From Gadus chalcogrammus (taxonomy: Eukaryota > Chordata > Actinopteri > Gadiformes > Gadidae): a stretch of DNA of 64,000 nucleotides. The stretch lies in the NCBI RefSeq assembly GCF_026213295.1, contig NC_079412.1, forward strand, positions 919,656 to 983,655, given 5' to 3'. The notes beneath the pieces were generated by a model, which ran no database searches, was not told the DNA's origin, and was given only the letters and a program-made list of their open reading frames with translations. Shown one piece after another: positions 52,126 to 63,798 of this stretch. The translations under genes were made by a program, and so were the position numbers. The first letter of the stretch is position 1; every line of letters begins with the position of its first letter.

Positions 52126-54093
52126 GCCACAGGGAATTCTCCCAACTCTCCCGATTACCACTCTGCGTGTGCGTGTGTGCCTGTGTGTGTGTGCAGGCGT
52201 TATTCAACTGCCTGGGAAACATGTAGGCCTACGGTAATATTCATACTGGTTTAAATAATGCATTTGATAGTAGGCTATTTCCTATCGTTGCTGAGCAAGA
52301 GTTTTGTTCGAAAGTTCAGTGATAGAAAACAAATAATAGCCCGGGCTATTGACGTTTTACGGTACCACTGTCATGCACCTACCCGATGTCAAGTGGACCG
52401 GGTTGAATTCACTGCTGGTCTCTCTTATATCCATCTTACCAAAGATATTTTGGTACTGTCCTTCTCAACACTCTCTGATCTCACTAAAAGGCTGGCAGCA
52501 CGAAACAGCAATATCGACGAGATGCGCTATGCATAGAGAAGAAAGAATACCGACGTTGAATTTGCAACATTTTGCAACAAATTATTCTAAATCTGCCCAT
52601 ACATGGACACGGCAGAATTTTGCGGTTTTCACTCGCAACATCTGTGGCTGCTGGTAATTCAATCACAAAGAAGTAAACTCTACGGGGCTATTTTCAGCAT
52701 TATGTTTTTTTTACGGCACAGCGATCCGGGGCTATTCCCAAAAGATCCGGGGCTATAGCTTCGAATGCCCAGGTCTAACGACGCGCCGCATTCAAAGTTC
52801 TCCGTCGGGATGTCGGATGCGCATTGCAATTCTCCGCCCGATCGATCTTATATGTTGACATCAAAATATTTGTAAATAGTTTTGTAAATAAACTTCCAAA
52901 GCTTTTAAAAATCCTATTTGGTATTTTATTGGTCCTGTGCAAAGTAAACAACATACAAAGTAAATAAGGTCCAAAGTCAAACCGAGTATCGTTTCCGGAA
53001 ATGATTTTGTTAGAGGACCAATCACAGCCCTTACCGTCTCTGTTGCGACGACTGATAGTTAAAAAATATTGGATGCGCACGTAAACTACGGAGAGGTTCT
53101 CCGACAGGCTCTCCGTGTCTAAGTACAGCACTTTAAGGAGGACTATAAACTGGCCGGCCTCTGAACCTACCCCCCCCCCCCCCCCCCCCTAAATATTTTT
53201 TCATCGAATCTACACGATTCATGGAAGTCACCTATTTTGGTTTCAAAACGGCGAATTTCGCCGAAAGGTGAGTGATTTTCATGCCTGTAACAGAAACAAA
53301 TTGACAAAAGGCAATAAACCCCTTTTTCCCAACCGGCATCACGAATACCCAGACTCCCCGGGGGGTAGGGTAGGAAAGTGTCGAAATGCGCATTTGCACC
53401 GTAGTTGGCCCAGCCTCAGACAGAGTCTGACTTAAACCCGTGTGTCTTGCTAACAAAGATACTACAGTGAGCCCAACTCTTGACCCAAAACTCAACATTG
53501 TTGGTTGGACTAAATTGCATTGCACAGTTGACATGAATACTTAGGGCCCTATTTAACGGTCTGAAACGCAAAGCGCAAGTAGCTTTGTGGGCGGTTCTAC
53601 GGCGCTATCGCTATTTTACAGGCGGATAAATGACACTTGCGTCGAGGCGCAAGTGTCAAAAGGGTTGGTCTGAAGCAGCCTAGTTACTCGTAGGTGTGGT
53701 TTGGGCGTAACGTTCAACAAACCAATGAGAGTGCCAGCTCCCATCCCCTTTAAGAGCCATCAGCGCATTTGAATCGGACGAGTTGATATTTTGACAGCGC
53801 GTCTGCAGTCTCCGATGAGACAGATGCACATGAATTTCAAACTGCAAATGGCTCAGTTTATTGCCAAATAATATGGCCTAATTCACACATGGAATAAGGG
53901 GTTTTCTTCCACAACTTCAGAAATACCTCAAATAGTCCTCAAATAAATTTCGGCAAAGAAAACGTATATGATATAAAATATGATATGCGGAAACTGTGGT
54001 TCTATTTAATGATATACGCAATACATTATAAACATTGTTTCTTATCAGTATTGTATGCTATCCTAATATGCATGTGTCCCCGCGGTAATAGAC
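52126..54093. other. Repeat-rich stretch without a gene
   Basis: Contains a C homopolymer (53169-53189) and, at 53544-53660, TAGGGCCCTATTTAACGG with AAGCGCAAG motifs typical of a widespread fish DNA-transposon end. No supported coding frame. Confidence 0.5.
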
Positions 54094-54101
54094 ATTGCCA
54101 T

Positions 54102-54794
54102 TAGGGGTGCAACGGATCAAAAAACTCACGGTTCGGATCGTTCCTCGGATCAAGAGTCACGGATCGGATCATTTTTCGGATCAGCAAAAAAAATAAAAAA
54201 ATAGCGTTTGTGATTGCTTTAGCCCGGTCTGATTGTGGAAGAAGGGGCTGCTTAAATGCCGCGGTGATGAGCGGTTGTTGAGCCGCTTTCGGTTTCACTC
54301 CTGTCAGTGAAACACCGGGGTGATGTCGCTGTAAATGCGTGGCCATGCTCGATGTGTTTTTCTTTATGTTGGCAATAGCTATGTCAGCTACGTGTTACGT
54401 CTGTGTGGTAACCTAGGCGACCGGTTTGTGTGGCAGCGCGAGTATATGGAAACAGACGTAGCACTGGAGGCAGCAGTTATCGTTACAGTAGTCACCGAAG
54501 TCTAGCCTACTTTTATTTTCCATGCCCACTGTTCTTCATGTTGTACGCTGAGGACAATAAATCACAACGAGCCATAGGACTGTTTGCTTATTGAAAAGGG
54601 AACTGTTGCGGACTTTTACCCAGAGCGTGTTAAGTAGCTCTGTCCCTGGAACTAGCAGGAATGGTTACGGCTGTGTGTGGACTGAACATGCGCACATTTT
54701 TTTTTCATAAATCAATCCGCGGATCATGCGTGTGCCGAACCGAAATAGATGATCCGAACGGATCACGGATCAATGATGATCCGTTGCACCCCTA
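54102..54794 (-). mobile_element. Non-autonomous hAT element with BED-finger remnant, 693 bp
   Basis: Ends TAGGGGTGCAACGGATCA on both sides (inverted) with a perfect 8-bp duplication ATTGCCAT (54094-54101 and 54795-54802). GGATC-rich subterminal motifs. Minus strand at 54346-54200 reads MATHLQRHHPGVSLTGVKPK, then AAFKQPLLPQSDRAKAIT: the last histidines of a BED zinc finger and the linker of a ZBED-type hAT transposase. The catalytic part is missing. Confidence 0.9.
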
Positions 54795-54867
54795 ATTGCC
54801 ATTGATTGCATTATGCGTTACGTGTTTAGTTTGCGTGTTTAAACAGAGCACACACGCGCGCCCGCAT

Positions 54868-57800
54868 TCATTCTTTCTTTCTTTTTTTATATATATATTT
54901 TTTATTTTACATAATGAACAACAAAGATAACAAACAGGAACAGCAACAAAAACAACAACAATAATAGTGAATAACTAAATAAAATTCAATAAACAAGAGT
55001 GAACAAAATGGCTCATCATTGTCAGTGTTGTATCAGGATATATCCTCATCAATTTGATTTTCTTTCAAGAGTGACATGATTTGACTCAGAGAATCTGTGT
55101 GGTCACTGCCCAAAACTTGCAAGACAGAAGCTGCTTGTTCCATAGAAACAAGTTCCAGAAAGTCCTTCTGCCAGTTAACTATATCAAAACAATTTGGTTT
55201 CTTCACTTTCCAGTTCATAAGGATTAACCGTTTAGCTGAAAGGAAGGCTAGGTCTAATAAATATTGAATTATTTTTTTGGTTTTCCTAGAAGACCAACTG
55301 CTGGTTCTAAACGAAAGTTGATTTTAAATCATTTACATAGATAATCTCTGATTTTTAACCAAAATGTCTGTTTCTGGGCAGTGCCACAGTAAGTGGATAA
55401 GAGTTCCATTCATTCCGCACCCATGCCAACATTTATCTGTAACACCATTATTCATTTTCTTAAGTTTATGTGGAGTGATATAGGATCTAAACAGACTCTT
55501 AATTTGTATGATTTTATACCTGACACATTTTGAAAGATTATTTGAGCGGCTCAAGATAGTTTCCCATTGTTCTGATGTTAAATTTATGCCCAAATCTTTC
55601 TCCCATTGTGCTTTTATAACTTTAGAAGAAATGCAAGAAGAAGTACAACATAACAGTTTATAGATTTTAAATACCTTTCCACTGCCAGAGACTGCATCCC
55701 TGAACTTAATATCAAAAGAATCATTATCTGCTAACATGATATTTGCAAAGCTTTGCATGATGGACTTAATTTGAAGGTACTGGAATGTATCCGAGTTATT
55801 CAAACCAAATTTCTTCTTGAGTTCATTGAAGGAGAGCATTTCTCCGTTGCTTCCCAGGATATGACCTAGGTTGGTGATGTTTTTTTCTTGCCATGATTCA
55901 TTACTAATAGGTTTCCCACCGGCCTTTAGTGCTAGGTTGTTCCATATGGGGCATGAAGGTAAAACTAAACCATTCATTTTGAGTTGTTTGTGTATTTGTG
56001 TAATTCTACACGAGAATGAAATGATGGGATTTTTTATGATTTTATTACATTTGGTGTGATACCAGAGTGAGGCTAAGGAGACATTCTTATAATACACCTC
56101 GACAAGTTTCTGCTCCAGCCATCTCCAGCTACCCATAGCTGCCTGCTCCTTCTCATACGCCCAGAATAGGGGATAAATACCATTGTACGCCAAATAATAA
56201 GTATGAATGTCTGGTATCCCTAGTCCACCCTTTTTCCTGTGGATAGATAATTTTTTCAGACTTATTCTAGGTTTTTTACCTTTCCATAAAAATAAAGAAA
56301 ATAGTGTGTTAATTTCTCTGTACCATCTCTGGGGGACTTCTAATGGGATGGCGGTAAACAGTGAAGCTAATCGTGGGAGCACATTCATTTTGAGCACTTC
56401 TGCCCTCCCCCATAGTGATAAAGGTAGGTTTGTCCATCTGTTCAAATCGTCCCCTCACAGTTTTCAATAATTTGGGGCCATTTAACTCAAAAATGTTATC
56501 AATCGGGGATGTAATATTAACACCAAGATATCGCATACCATCGGTTTTCCAAACAATAGGTGTTGAACTCAAATGACCTGAGTGTGTGAGACGATTCAGG
56601 GCGATGGCCTCGCTCTTTAACCAGTTGATCTTGTAACCACTAAACACACCAAAATCCCTGATTAGTTTAAGCAGATGGGGCACAGAAAGAGCAGGTCTAG
56701 ACAATGTCAATAAAATGTCATCCGTGTAGAGATTAGCTTTAAAGTCATAATTAAAAAGTTTGATACCTGTTATACTCTGATTTTCCCTGATAGCACAGGC
56801 CAGAGGCTCAAGTGCTAGAGTGAAGATAACTGGGGAGGCTGGGCAGCCTTGTCTGGTGGATCTAAAAAGGTGAAAAGGGGGTGAGATTAAACCATTGGTT
56901 TTGACACATGCGACCGGATTGTGGTAGAGGGCCTTAATCCATTGTATGCATACTGGTCCAAAGCCATACTTAGTCAGAATATGGAACAGATAAGACCACT
57001 CTATCCGGTCGAATGCTTTCTCAGCATCAAGAGAAATTGCAACTGCAGGATGGTCTTCGCATATTATGGGCAGAATAACGACCAGCAATAAAACCAACTT
57101 GGACCAGATGGATTAATGATGAGATGACTTTCTCCAGACGCATTGCAAGAGTTTTAGCGAAGATTTTATAATCGTTATTTAACAAACTTAGGGGGCGGAA
57201 ATTGTCCATTTTCGTGTGATCTTTGCCCGGCTTTGGCAATAGCGAGATAACAGCCATATTCATACTTTGGGGCATGGATTGAGTTGCAATAATATCCCTG
57301 TACAACAAGGTCAAGAATGGAGATAATACTTCCTGAAAACACTTATAGAAATCAACACTAAACCCATCTTGACCTGGAGCTTTACCAGCAGCAAGAGCTT
57401 TAATGGCTGCCTTAACCTCCAGTTCCTGGACATGTTTGTCCAGATATGTCCTATCGTCCTCTTTCAACTGGGGGAGAGGTGCACTTCTAAGAAAGTCATC
57501 AATCGTATCAGGATTAAATCTACATTCTGATTCATACAACTGAGTAATATTCTTGGAATGCCTGGTTTATTTCTTTCTGCTCACATACTAAAGATCCATT
57601 CTGGTAATTTATAGCCGTTATGGATGAGTTACTCTCAATTTGTTTTAATCTTAGTGCGAGCATTCTGCCAGCTTTGTCGCCTGTTTCAAAATGTTTCCTC
57701 TTCAGTTTATATAATGCAGTAGAGGTTTCTTCATGTATAATTGACTGTAGCTCTGTTCTCGTGAGTAACACCATTGTTTTTAATTTCTGATCATTAGGAT

Positions 57801-58776
57801 CTCTCATATGCTGCATTTCCAGGTTCTTTCGCTCTAGAATCAATTCATTTTTTCTTTGACTTCTTTCTCTGTGTTTTGCAGAGTTATAACTAATACACCA
57901 ACCTCTACATGTGGCTTTAATAGCCTCCCAAACTGTCTGAACAGATACAACAGAGTTCATATTCATCTCAAACAAATCAGATATTCTTACATTAATCATA
58001 GCAACGAATTTCTTGTCCCATAGAAGCATGTTATTAAACTCCCATTGTTTTGTTTTATGCACATTAAAGCAAGGTGAAAATGTAACAGAGATGGGAGCAT
58101 GATCTGAGATTAAGATGGTGTGAATCTCTGAATTTATCACATTTTCTGTTATTGAGTTTGACAGGAGCAGGTAATCTATTCTAGAGTACGAATTATGTAT
58201 TTTAGAATAAAACGTATATTCACGAGAGAGTGGGTTTACACATCGCCAAACATCAGTTACCCCCAAAAGCCTTTGAAGCTCATCTAAAGCAGTGGAGAGG
58301 GCAGCATCTGTCGGTAGGGGGCGACTTGAACGATCAAACAGTGGATTATTTACCAGATTCATATCCCCACCAAGTAGAATAGGATCCCCCACAAACTTTG
58401 ATGCAAGAAGAGCTAACTTTGAAAGGAACTCAACTTGCCCAGAATTAGGGGCATAGATGTTTATGAGTGTATTTTTTTTGTGTTGAAGAAAACCAGATAC
58501 TATGATATACCTGCCACTGTTATCCACAATCACATCAGTATATTTTGATATCAGAATACTTGTGCCTCTTGATGCTCCATTCCCTGGCGCAGAGAATACC
58601 TGGCCAACCCATCTTTGCCTTAATTTTAACGATTCATTTTCATTCAAATGGGTCTCCTGTAGCATAGCTACATCACATGAGAGACTTCAGATGTGAAATT
58701 ATTTTATAACGTTTAACTTTATTAGAGACTCCATTAATATTCCAACTGACAACCCTTATGGCATTAGAACTTGACA
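54868..58776 (-). mobile_element. L1-type LINE, minus strand
   Basis: Carries almost all of a large ORF2 and ends in an A-rich tail (TTTCTTTCTTTCTTTTTTT at 54878-54897 on the plus strand). ORF1 was not found. The sequence upstream to about 59160 may be its inter-ORF region. Confidence 0.85.
55033..58776 (-). pseudogene. L1 ORF2 endonuclease-reverse transcriptase, frameshifted
   Basis: Starts at ATG 58776: SSNAIRVVSWNINGVSNKVK. After a slip at about 58680 comes MLQETHLNENES, then the APE endonuclease (GGDMNLVNNPLFD; YSRIDYLLLSNS; ISDHAPISV) to 57532. The reverse transcriptase begins in 57539-57027 (GKAPGQDGFSVDFYK; FRPLSLLNNDYKIFAKTLAM). It continues in 57097-56309 (ISLDAEKAFDRIEWSYLFHI; RQGCPASPVIF; catalytic LYTDDILLTL, with Thr in the usual Ala position). 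The C-terminal part is in 56445-55333, with a Cys/His knuckle (CWHGCGMNGTLIHLLWHCPE), and in 55218-55033. At least four frameshifts or stops make it inactive. The clade looks like a fish L1 of the Tx1/Swimmer type. Confidence 0.85.
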
Positions 58777-59159
58777 TATGCATTTATAATCCCAGTATTT
58801 AAGAGCATCTTACATATGATTTCTAAACCCCACTCTGCCACTCCAGGGAAATTACAGGGGATGACGAACATACACATACACATACACACTCACACACACG
58901 CAAGCACGCACAATAGCCAGTAGGCAAAAAAATAAACAAAAAAAACAAGAGAAAGAACAATGTCCCTCCTCTATCCATGATCCAACGGGAGCAGGCTGCA
59001 GGTCACATGAGTCGTCCAACAGTCAGAAATTAGTGTCAAATTGTTCAACCTTTAAACTTAAATTACCCCTTTTCCTTTCCAAGAGGAAGAGGGAGAGACA
59101 AAAGTCAGCGTCATGAATATATTGAACTCATAATCATACCTTATATCTTTACCCAAACA

Positions 59160-59480
59160 CAGACGGGAGGCGAACTCTCACCCGGGGATTCCACCGGACG
59201 CGTTACGGCAACGTTACGGCTGCGGCACGTCTTGGCCGCGACTTTGCCCTGCTTGCATTTCCACCGGGCGCATTACGGCAGCGCAACGCTGCCTTGCGAG
59301 CCAGCCGTATTCCCGCGAGATCACGATATCCCGCGATAATCCTAAACCTAATGTACTCACCTTCCACTCCCAAAACTACTGCAATTAAATGCCAGGCTTT
59401 GTCCTTTCTGACATTGTTCTTATAAAAAGGATGATTTGAGACCCTTTGATTGATTGACTGCTGACCTGGTGCCACCGGTC
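59160..59480 (-). mobile_element. Fragment with CCACCGG ends and MADF exon
   Basis: Minus-strand reading from about 59440: SNHPFYKNNVRKDKAWHLIA then VVLGVEG, followed by GTGAGTAC, a clean donor (about 59360). This is the second half of a MADF domain (FYkdn...rKDkAW..Ia..lg). The plus-strand left part has repeated TTCCACCGGRCGC and TTACGGC motifs that look like transposon termini. No right inverted repeat was found, so the element is incomplete. Confidence 0.5.
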
Positions 59481-59583
59481 ATGACGTAATAATGTTGGCG
59501 TTTTATTTATTGTGTTTTATTTTGAAAATTGAGCGGAATGCTCTATGGCTTTTACTTTTTCACTTCCTACCCTGATCGATCTG

Positions 59584-59615
59584 GGCCCCGTTTCCCGAAA
59601 GCGTCGTTAGCCTAA
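59584..59615. mobile_element. End of a GGCCCCGTTTCCCGA Harbinger copy
   Basis: CTG followed by GGCCCCGTTTCCCGAAAGCG and TCGTTAGCCTAA matches the right end of the copy at 2536-3650 (minus strand). It stops at TAA (59613-59615), where the autonomous Harbinger element begins. It is probably the target into which that element jumped. Confidence 0.7.
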
Positions 59616-59961
59616 TGGCCCGGCCAGACTACACGATTTCAGCCCGATTTTGCCCCGATTCTTTCGTCGCAGACGAATTTGCGAATCGTACACGATTTTG
59701 AGGAGTCGGCGACGAGACGAGGTCTTGTAATGTGACATGCTTGCGATCTGCGATGTTTTCGTCTGCGACGTTCGAAAACCCCACGACGAAATGTTTGGCA
59801 TGTCAGAATTTTTTGGGGAATCGCATGACGTATACACTGTTGACATGAGGTAACCACGCCCCCAGTTGCGTGAGGGAATCCCGCGAACAGCTGGAGCTCA
59901 CGCGCAGTGTTTACCAACTGCCTTCACTGCACTACGCTGATTAGGAGTAACAACCGCAAAA

Positions 59962-61225
59962 ATGAATTCGATCAAGAAGAATGCTAACAAAGAAAACGAG
60001 AGAAAATGGAGCAACACTATGGCGACAACCTTGGTGGAAATGTGGCAGCAACGTCCATGCATTTTCGACGTCTCCTCAAAGGAATTTCACGATAGGGTGA
60101 AAAGGGATAAAGCCTGGCGAGAAATAGCCGACACCCTTGACCTACCTGGTAAGTTTGGAGCCATCAGCTGTTGACGTGCTAATAGCTATCATAACCTATC
60201 ATAAAACTCAAACTGTCCTGATTACCAAATGTTCAGCCAGATAAACTGTTATTGTTGCATATGGTTACAAAATGTTGGGTTAAAAGGCTATTGGAATGCC
60301 TGTAATTACACCTTGAATGGCATATATTCCCATTCAATAATAAATGCATCCTAACATTGAAATTTCATAAGAGCTTATCATCATAATTTATCAGAGTGTT
60401 CTGTTACCTGGATTGAAACCTTATTTTCTCTTAAAAATTGCAGTTGTAGAGATAACAACTAGAGCTGCGTCTCTGCGGACACAGTTTGGCAAACTGCTCC
60501 ATCCCAAACCAAGTGGGAGTGGGCAGAAGGATGTCACCCTGACCCCACGACAGAAGTGGATCTGTCAGAGTATGGTTTTTTTGCGGGCACATATAGCGCA
60601 TAGACCATCACAAACAACACTGAATGTAAGTACTACTTGGAAGTCTGTGTTTAAAAACTTTAACTTTATTTATTAACTTTCAGTTAATTCTCATTAATTA
60701 ATACCTTCCCTGTCTTTTTTATGATTCCCTTCATTTTAGTTTGATGACAGTCAACAAGAGGCCACAGAGAGCAGTGAGGAAGAGACAGAGGCTGAGGGCC
60801 CCCCAGCTATTACCAACCCACCACTACCATTCCCACCTAGACCTCCACCTGTCCAGGAGTCCAGAGCCCAGAGAAAAAAACGAAAGCCTACAAGGGACGT
60901 GGAGATGGAGATGGAGAAGGAGAAGGTGGACATTCTTCGGAATGTCTCAACAACTTTGCTTGCCGCAGGCAAAGATGTGGAGGATATTTTTGGGAAGCAG
61001 GTGGCTTGTGAGCTTAAACATGTGCAGGACAAAACTACACGCTTGAGACTACGCCGAAACATAATGTTAATGCTCTATGATGCCCAGGAGAATGAGCAGA
61101 GAACAGCTAACCCTGCTCAAACTTCTTGGCCAGAGCAGAGCACAGGCCACACACCTCTGCAAACCCACCACTTCACCCACAACATGCCTCCACAGCACAA
61201 TACTATGGGCTACAATTATGACTAG
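59962..61225 (+). CDS. MADF/BESS-like DNA-binding protein of Harbinger (284 aa, 3 exons)
   Basis: Exons 59962-60148, 60444-60625 and 60740-61225, all with GT-AG borders (GTAAGT donors; TTGCAG and TTTTAG acceptors), and the frame is kept at both joints. Residues about 12-85 form a MADF domain: TLVEMWQQRPCIFDV, RVKRDKAWREIADTLDLP, and across the first splice VEITTRAASLRTQFGKLL. The middle is acidic (SSEEETEAEG) and proline-rich. A basic KKRKPTRD patch and a C-terminal amphipathic segment (DILRNVSTTLLAAGKDVEDI then FGKQVACELKHVQDK) resemble a BESS-type interaction region. In zebrafish-type Harbinger elements a Myb-like partner binds the transposon ends and carries the transposase into the nucleus. 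That role is inferred here. It is convergent with the transposase gene, about 0.5 kb away. Confidence 0.85.
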
Positions 61226-61334
61226 TATCAACGAGACATTATAGAACTCGCCAATTGTTATTTTAATTTATTTATTGCGTTTGTTAAATATTAGGTAAAT
61301 TGTTTGTTCCTTTATTTATCGTGTTGCATCCCAT

Positions 61335-61700
61335 TGGTTTACTGTCTAACTATCATAACACTGTTATAACGAACTGATAAATAATAGTATAGTAGTAGTA
61401 GTAGTATAAATAGATAGTATATAATAAATAGTATAAAGAAAATGACAATAAATATTTGTTAAATGTTGATTTTCTGTCTAACATAACACTGTTGTAACTA
61501 ATAAATAGTAGTATAGTAGTAGTAATAGCATAAATAAGTATAGTATATAATAAATAGTATAAACAAGATGATAATAAATACTCTGTAAATATTGGTTTAC
61601 TGTCTAACTAACAACACTGTTGTAACTAACTAATAAATAGTATAATAGCGTAAATAAATAAATAGTATATTATAAATAGTATAAACCAATTGATAATAAA
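61335..61700. repeat. AT-rich tandem repeat, about 125 bp x 3
   Basis: Three copies of a unit with CTGTCTAAC, AACACTGTTGTAACTAA and AATAAATAGTATAGTAGTAG at about 61340, 61470 and 61595. It lies between the 3' ends of the two Harbinger genes. Confidence 0.8.
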
Positions 61701-61722
61701 TAAATATCAATGCATAACATTT

Positions 61723-63798
61723 TCAAATCATATCCTCCTGCCAATCAACGGATCCTTCAGAGGATTGAAAATATGCCTTCAGCAGGTCACGCTGGTCTTT
61801 AGCAGTGGTTGTGGCATTCCGCGCCCTACTCAATGCCACAGAGTCAAGATCTCCACCTCTTCGCCATGTTCCGGCAATGACTCGGTGGTTCTCGTCCTCT
61901 CTGTCCACAAAGACAGGAGGCACGTAGGCCTCTGATTTTTCCCTCAGGAAATTGTGGAGGGCAAGGGCAGCAAGGGTGATGCAAGCTACCTTATCTGGTT
62001 CAATAGAAATATTTGTTAGGAACACACGTAATCGATTTGCCAATATGCCAAATGCATTTTCCACAGTTCGCCTTGCTCTACATAATCTATAATTGAAAAT
62101 TCGCTGTCCATGATCAAGGTTTCTGTGGGGATAGGGCTTGATAAGGTCAGAACGGAGAGGGAAGGCTTCATCACCAACAAACATATAGGGCATGATTAAA
62201 TCTGTATTGGGAAGTGGCTCAGGGCGGGGAAAATGTAACAGGTCCCTGTCCATGGCACTGCGGAGATCTGAGTGTCCAAACAGACTTGCGTCCGACATTC
62301 GGCCTTGAGTGCCAACACTTGCATAAATGAATTTGTAGTTGGCATCTACAACTGCCATTAGCACAATTGAGAACCTGCCTTTGTAATTATAAAACGAACT
62401 TCCTGATTTGGCAGGGGGCTGAATGTAGATGTGTTTCCCATCAATTGCACCTAAGCAATGAGGAAATTGCCATTTGTCTTCGAATCCGCTCGCTATCTCT
62501 CGCCACTCTGACTCAGTTGTTGGTGTCTGAAAAATAGACAAAAATAAACAAATACAGAAATACTTGATTAGATCAGAAATATATCTAGCCAGGGGCAAAT
62601 ATCATTTATTAATTTATTAACTTATTAACTTATGAAATACCCCATTAGGGTATTTACGACAAATATTTTAGGCTACATAGTAGATGGAGGATGTTATATA
62701 TGTCATTTTATAAATGTCCTGTAGTTGGCAGTACTGTCTAAATACATCATAATGGTAAACATCTCCCTAGTGGTATGGCTAATAGTAGGTTGCTCTGTAA
62801 TGCTCATGGAAATGATATCATCACAATAAGGTTTGTTGTGATGTCAAACAAAGAAAGGATATTACAATACCTTCATGTGATCTTCCTTCAAAACATTGTA
62901 CAATGCTTGGCAGGTCTCCATTACAATCAAGCCAACAGTAGACCTGCCAATCCTGTACTGGAAGCTCAGTGACCTGAAAGACTCCCCTAAGAAGGCAAAC
63001 AGGTTATGTGTGTAAATAATAAGATTTAATAATACATCATTCTGTTCAAAATCATTCCATTTAGGCCTACCAGTTGCAAGGAATCTGAGGGTTAAGGACA
63101 ATCTCTGTCGGGCACTGATGGCCCTTCTCATTTTTGTGTCCGTCTTTTTGATGAGAGGCTCAACTTTCCCCAGAAGGAGTTGAAAGTCCTCGACGCTCAT
63201 CCTCAGGAACTCACGGAACCCTTTCCTATCAGTCTCCTGCATGATAAAAAAAAAAAACTTTCATTACTGCATATACTGCAAGTGTTGTTTTGGGGTACAA
63301 GTAGACCTACAGAGAAAACGAAATGTGGTTGGTTTCTAAATGGTAGTGCAAAATAGCGGTTAAGGTGCGGTTTGAACGTGATTGGCATATAGTGCAATAT
63401 AAGTACAGTATAGTTAATTAATAGGGTGGGATAGTGCAGGGGTAATTAAAACAAAACAAAGTAAAGTAACGAGGTATGAGAAAATAAGATGGATATAACG
63501 GGTAAGAGCAACATAGATGGACAGTACGGTAAGTAGGCTATTAAAAGTTTGATAATATAATATGAGTGTTGGCAGTTGACACAGTCTTCACGAGCGTACA
63601 TTTCATGAGCATACGATAACGTCAATTATTATGTAAATGAAACATTACCTCCAGTTCGGTAAGTAGCACCGACATCCCGAGCTCTCCTCTTCTTGCAACC
63701 CAAGAACGAGTCCACAATCTTTTCTTCTTTTTCTTCTTTTTCGTCTCTGTGAAGAGGACCGCCAACATAATGCCTAGTGCTAGGTATTCGGGATCCAT
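61723..63798 (-). CDS. HARBI1-like DDE transposase of Harbinger (411 aa, 4 exons)
   Basis: Exons on the minus strand: 63798-63649, 63236-63071, 62986-62871 and 62526-61723, with GT-AG borders and phases 0, 1 and 0. The start MDPEYLALGIML was chosen because it opens exon 1 and gives a 50-codon exon with a basic KKKKKKKR run. Residues 50-145 hold the helical N-terminus (FREFLRMSVEDFQLLLGKVE; LTLRFLATG; SLSFQYRIGRSTVG). The DDE nuclease follows, with D173 in LGAIDGKHI, D263 in MFVGDEAFPL and E300 in RRTVENAFGIL (D to E spacing 37). The tail reads LAALALHNFLREKSEAYVPP. Length and order match active-type PIF-Harbinger transposases. No frameshift or stop was seen, so it may be functional. It cuts and pastes the element at 3-bp targets. 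Confidence 0.9.
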
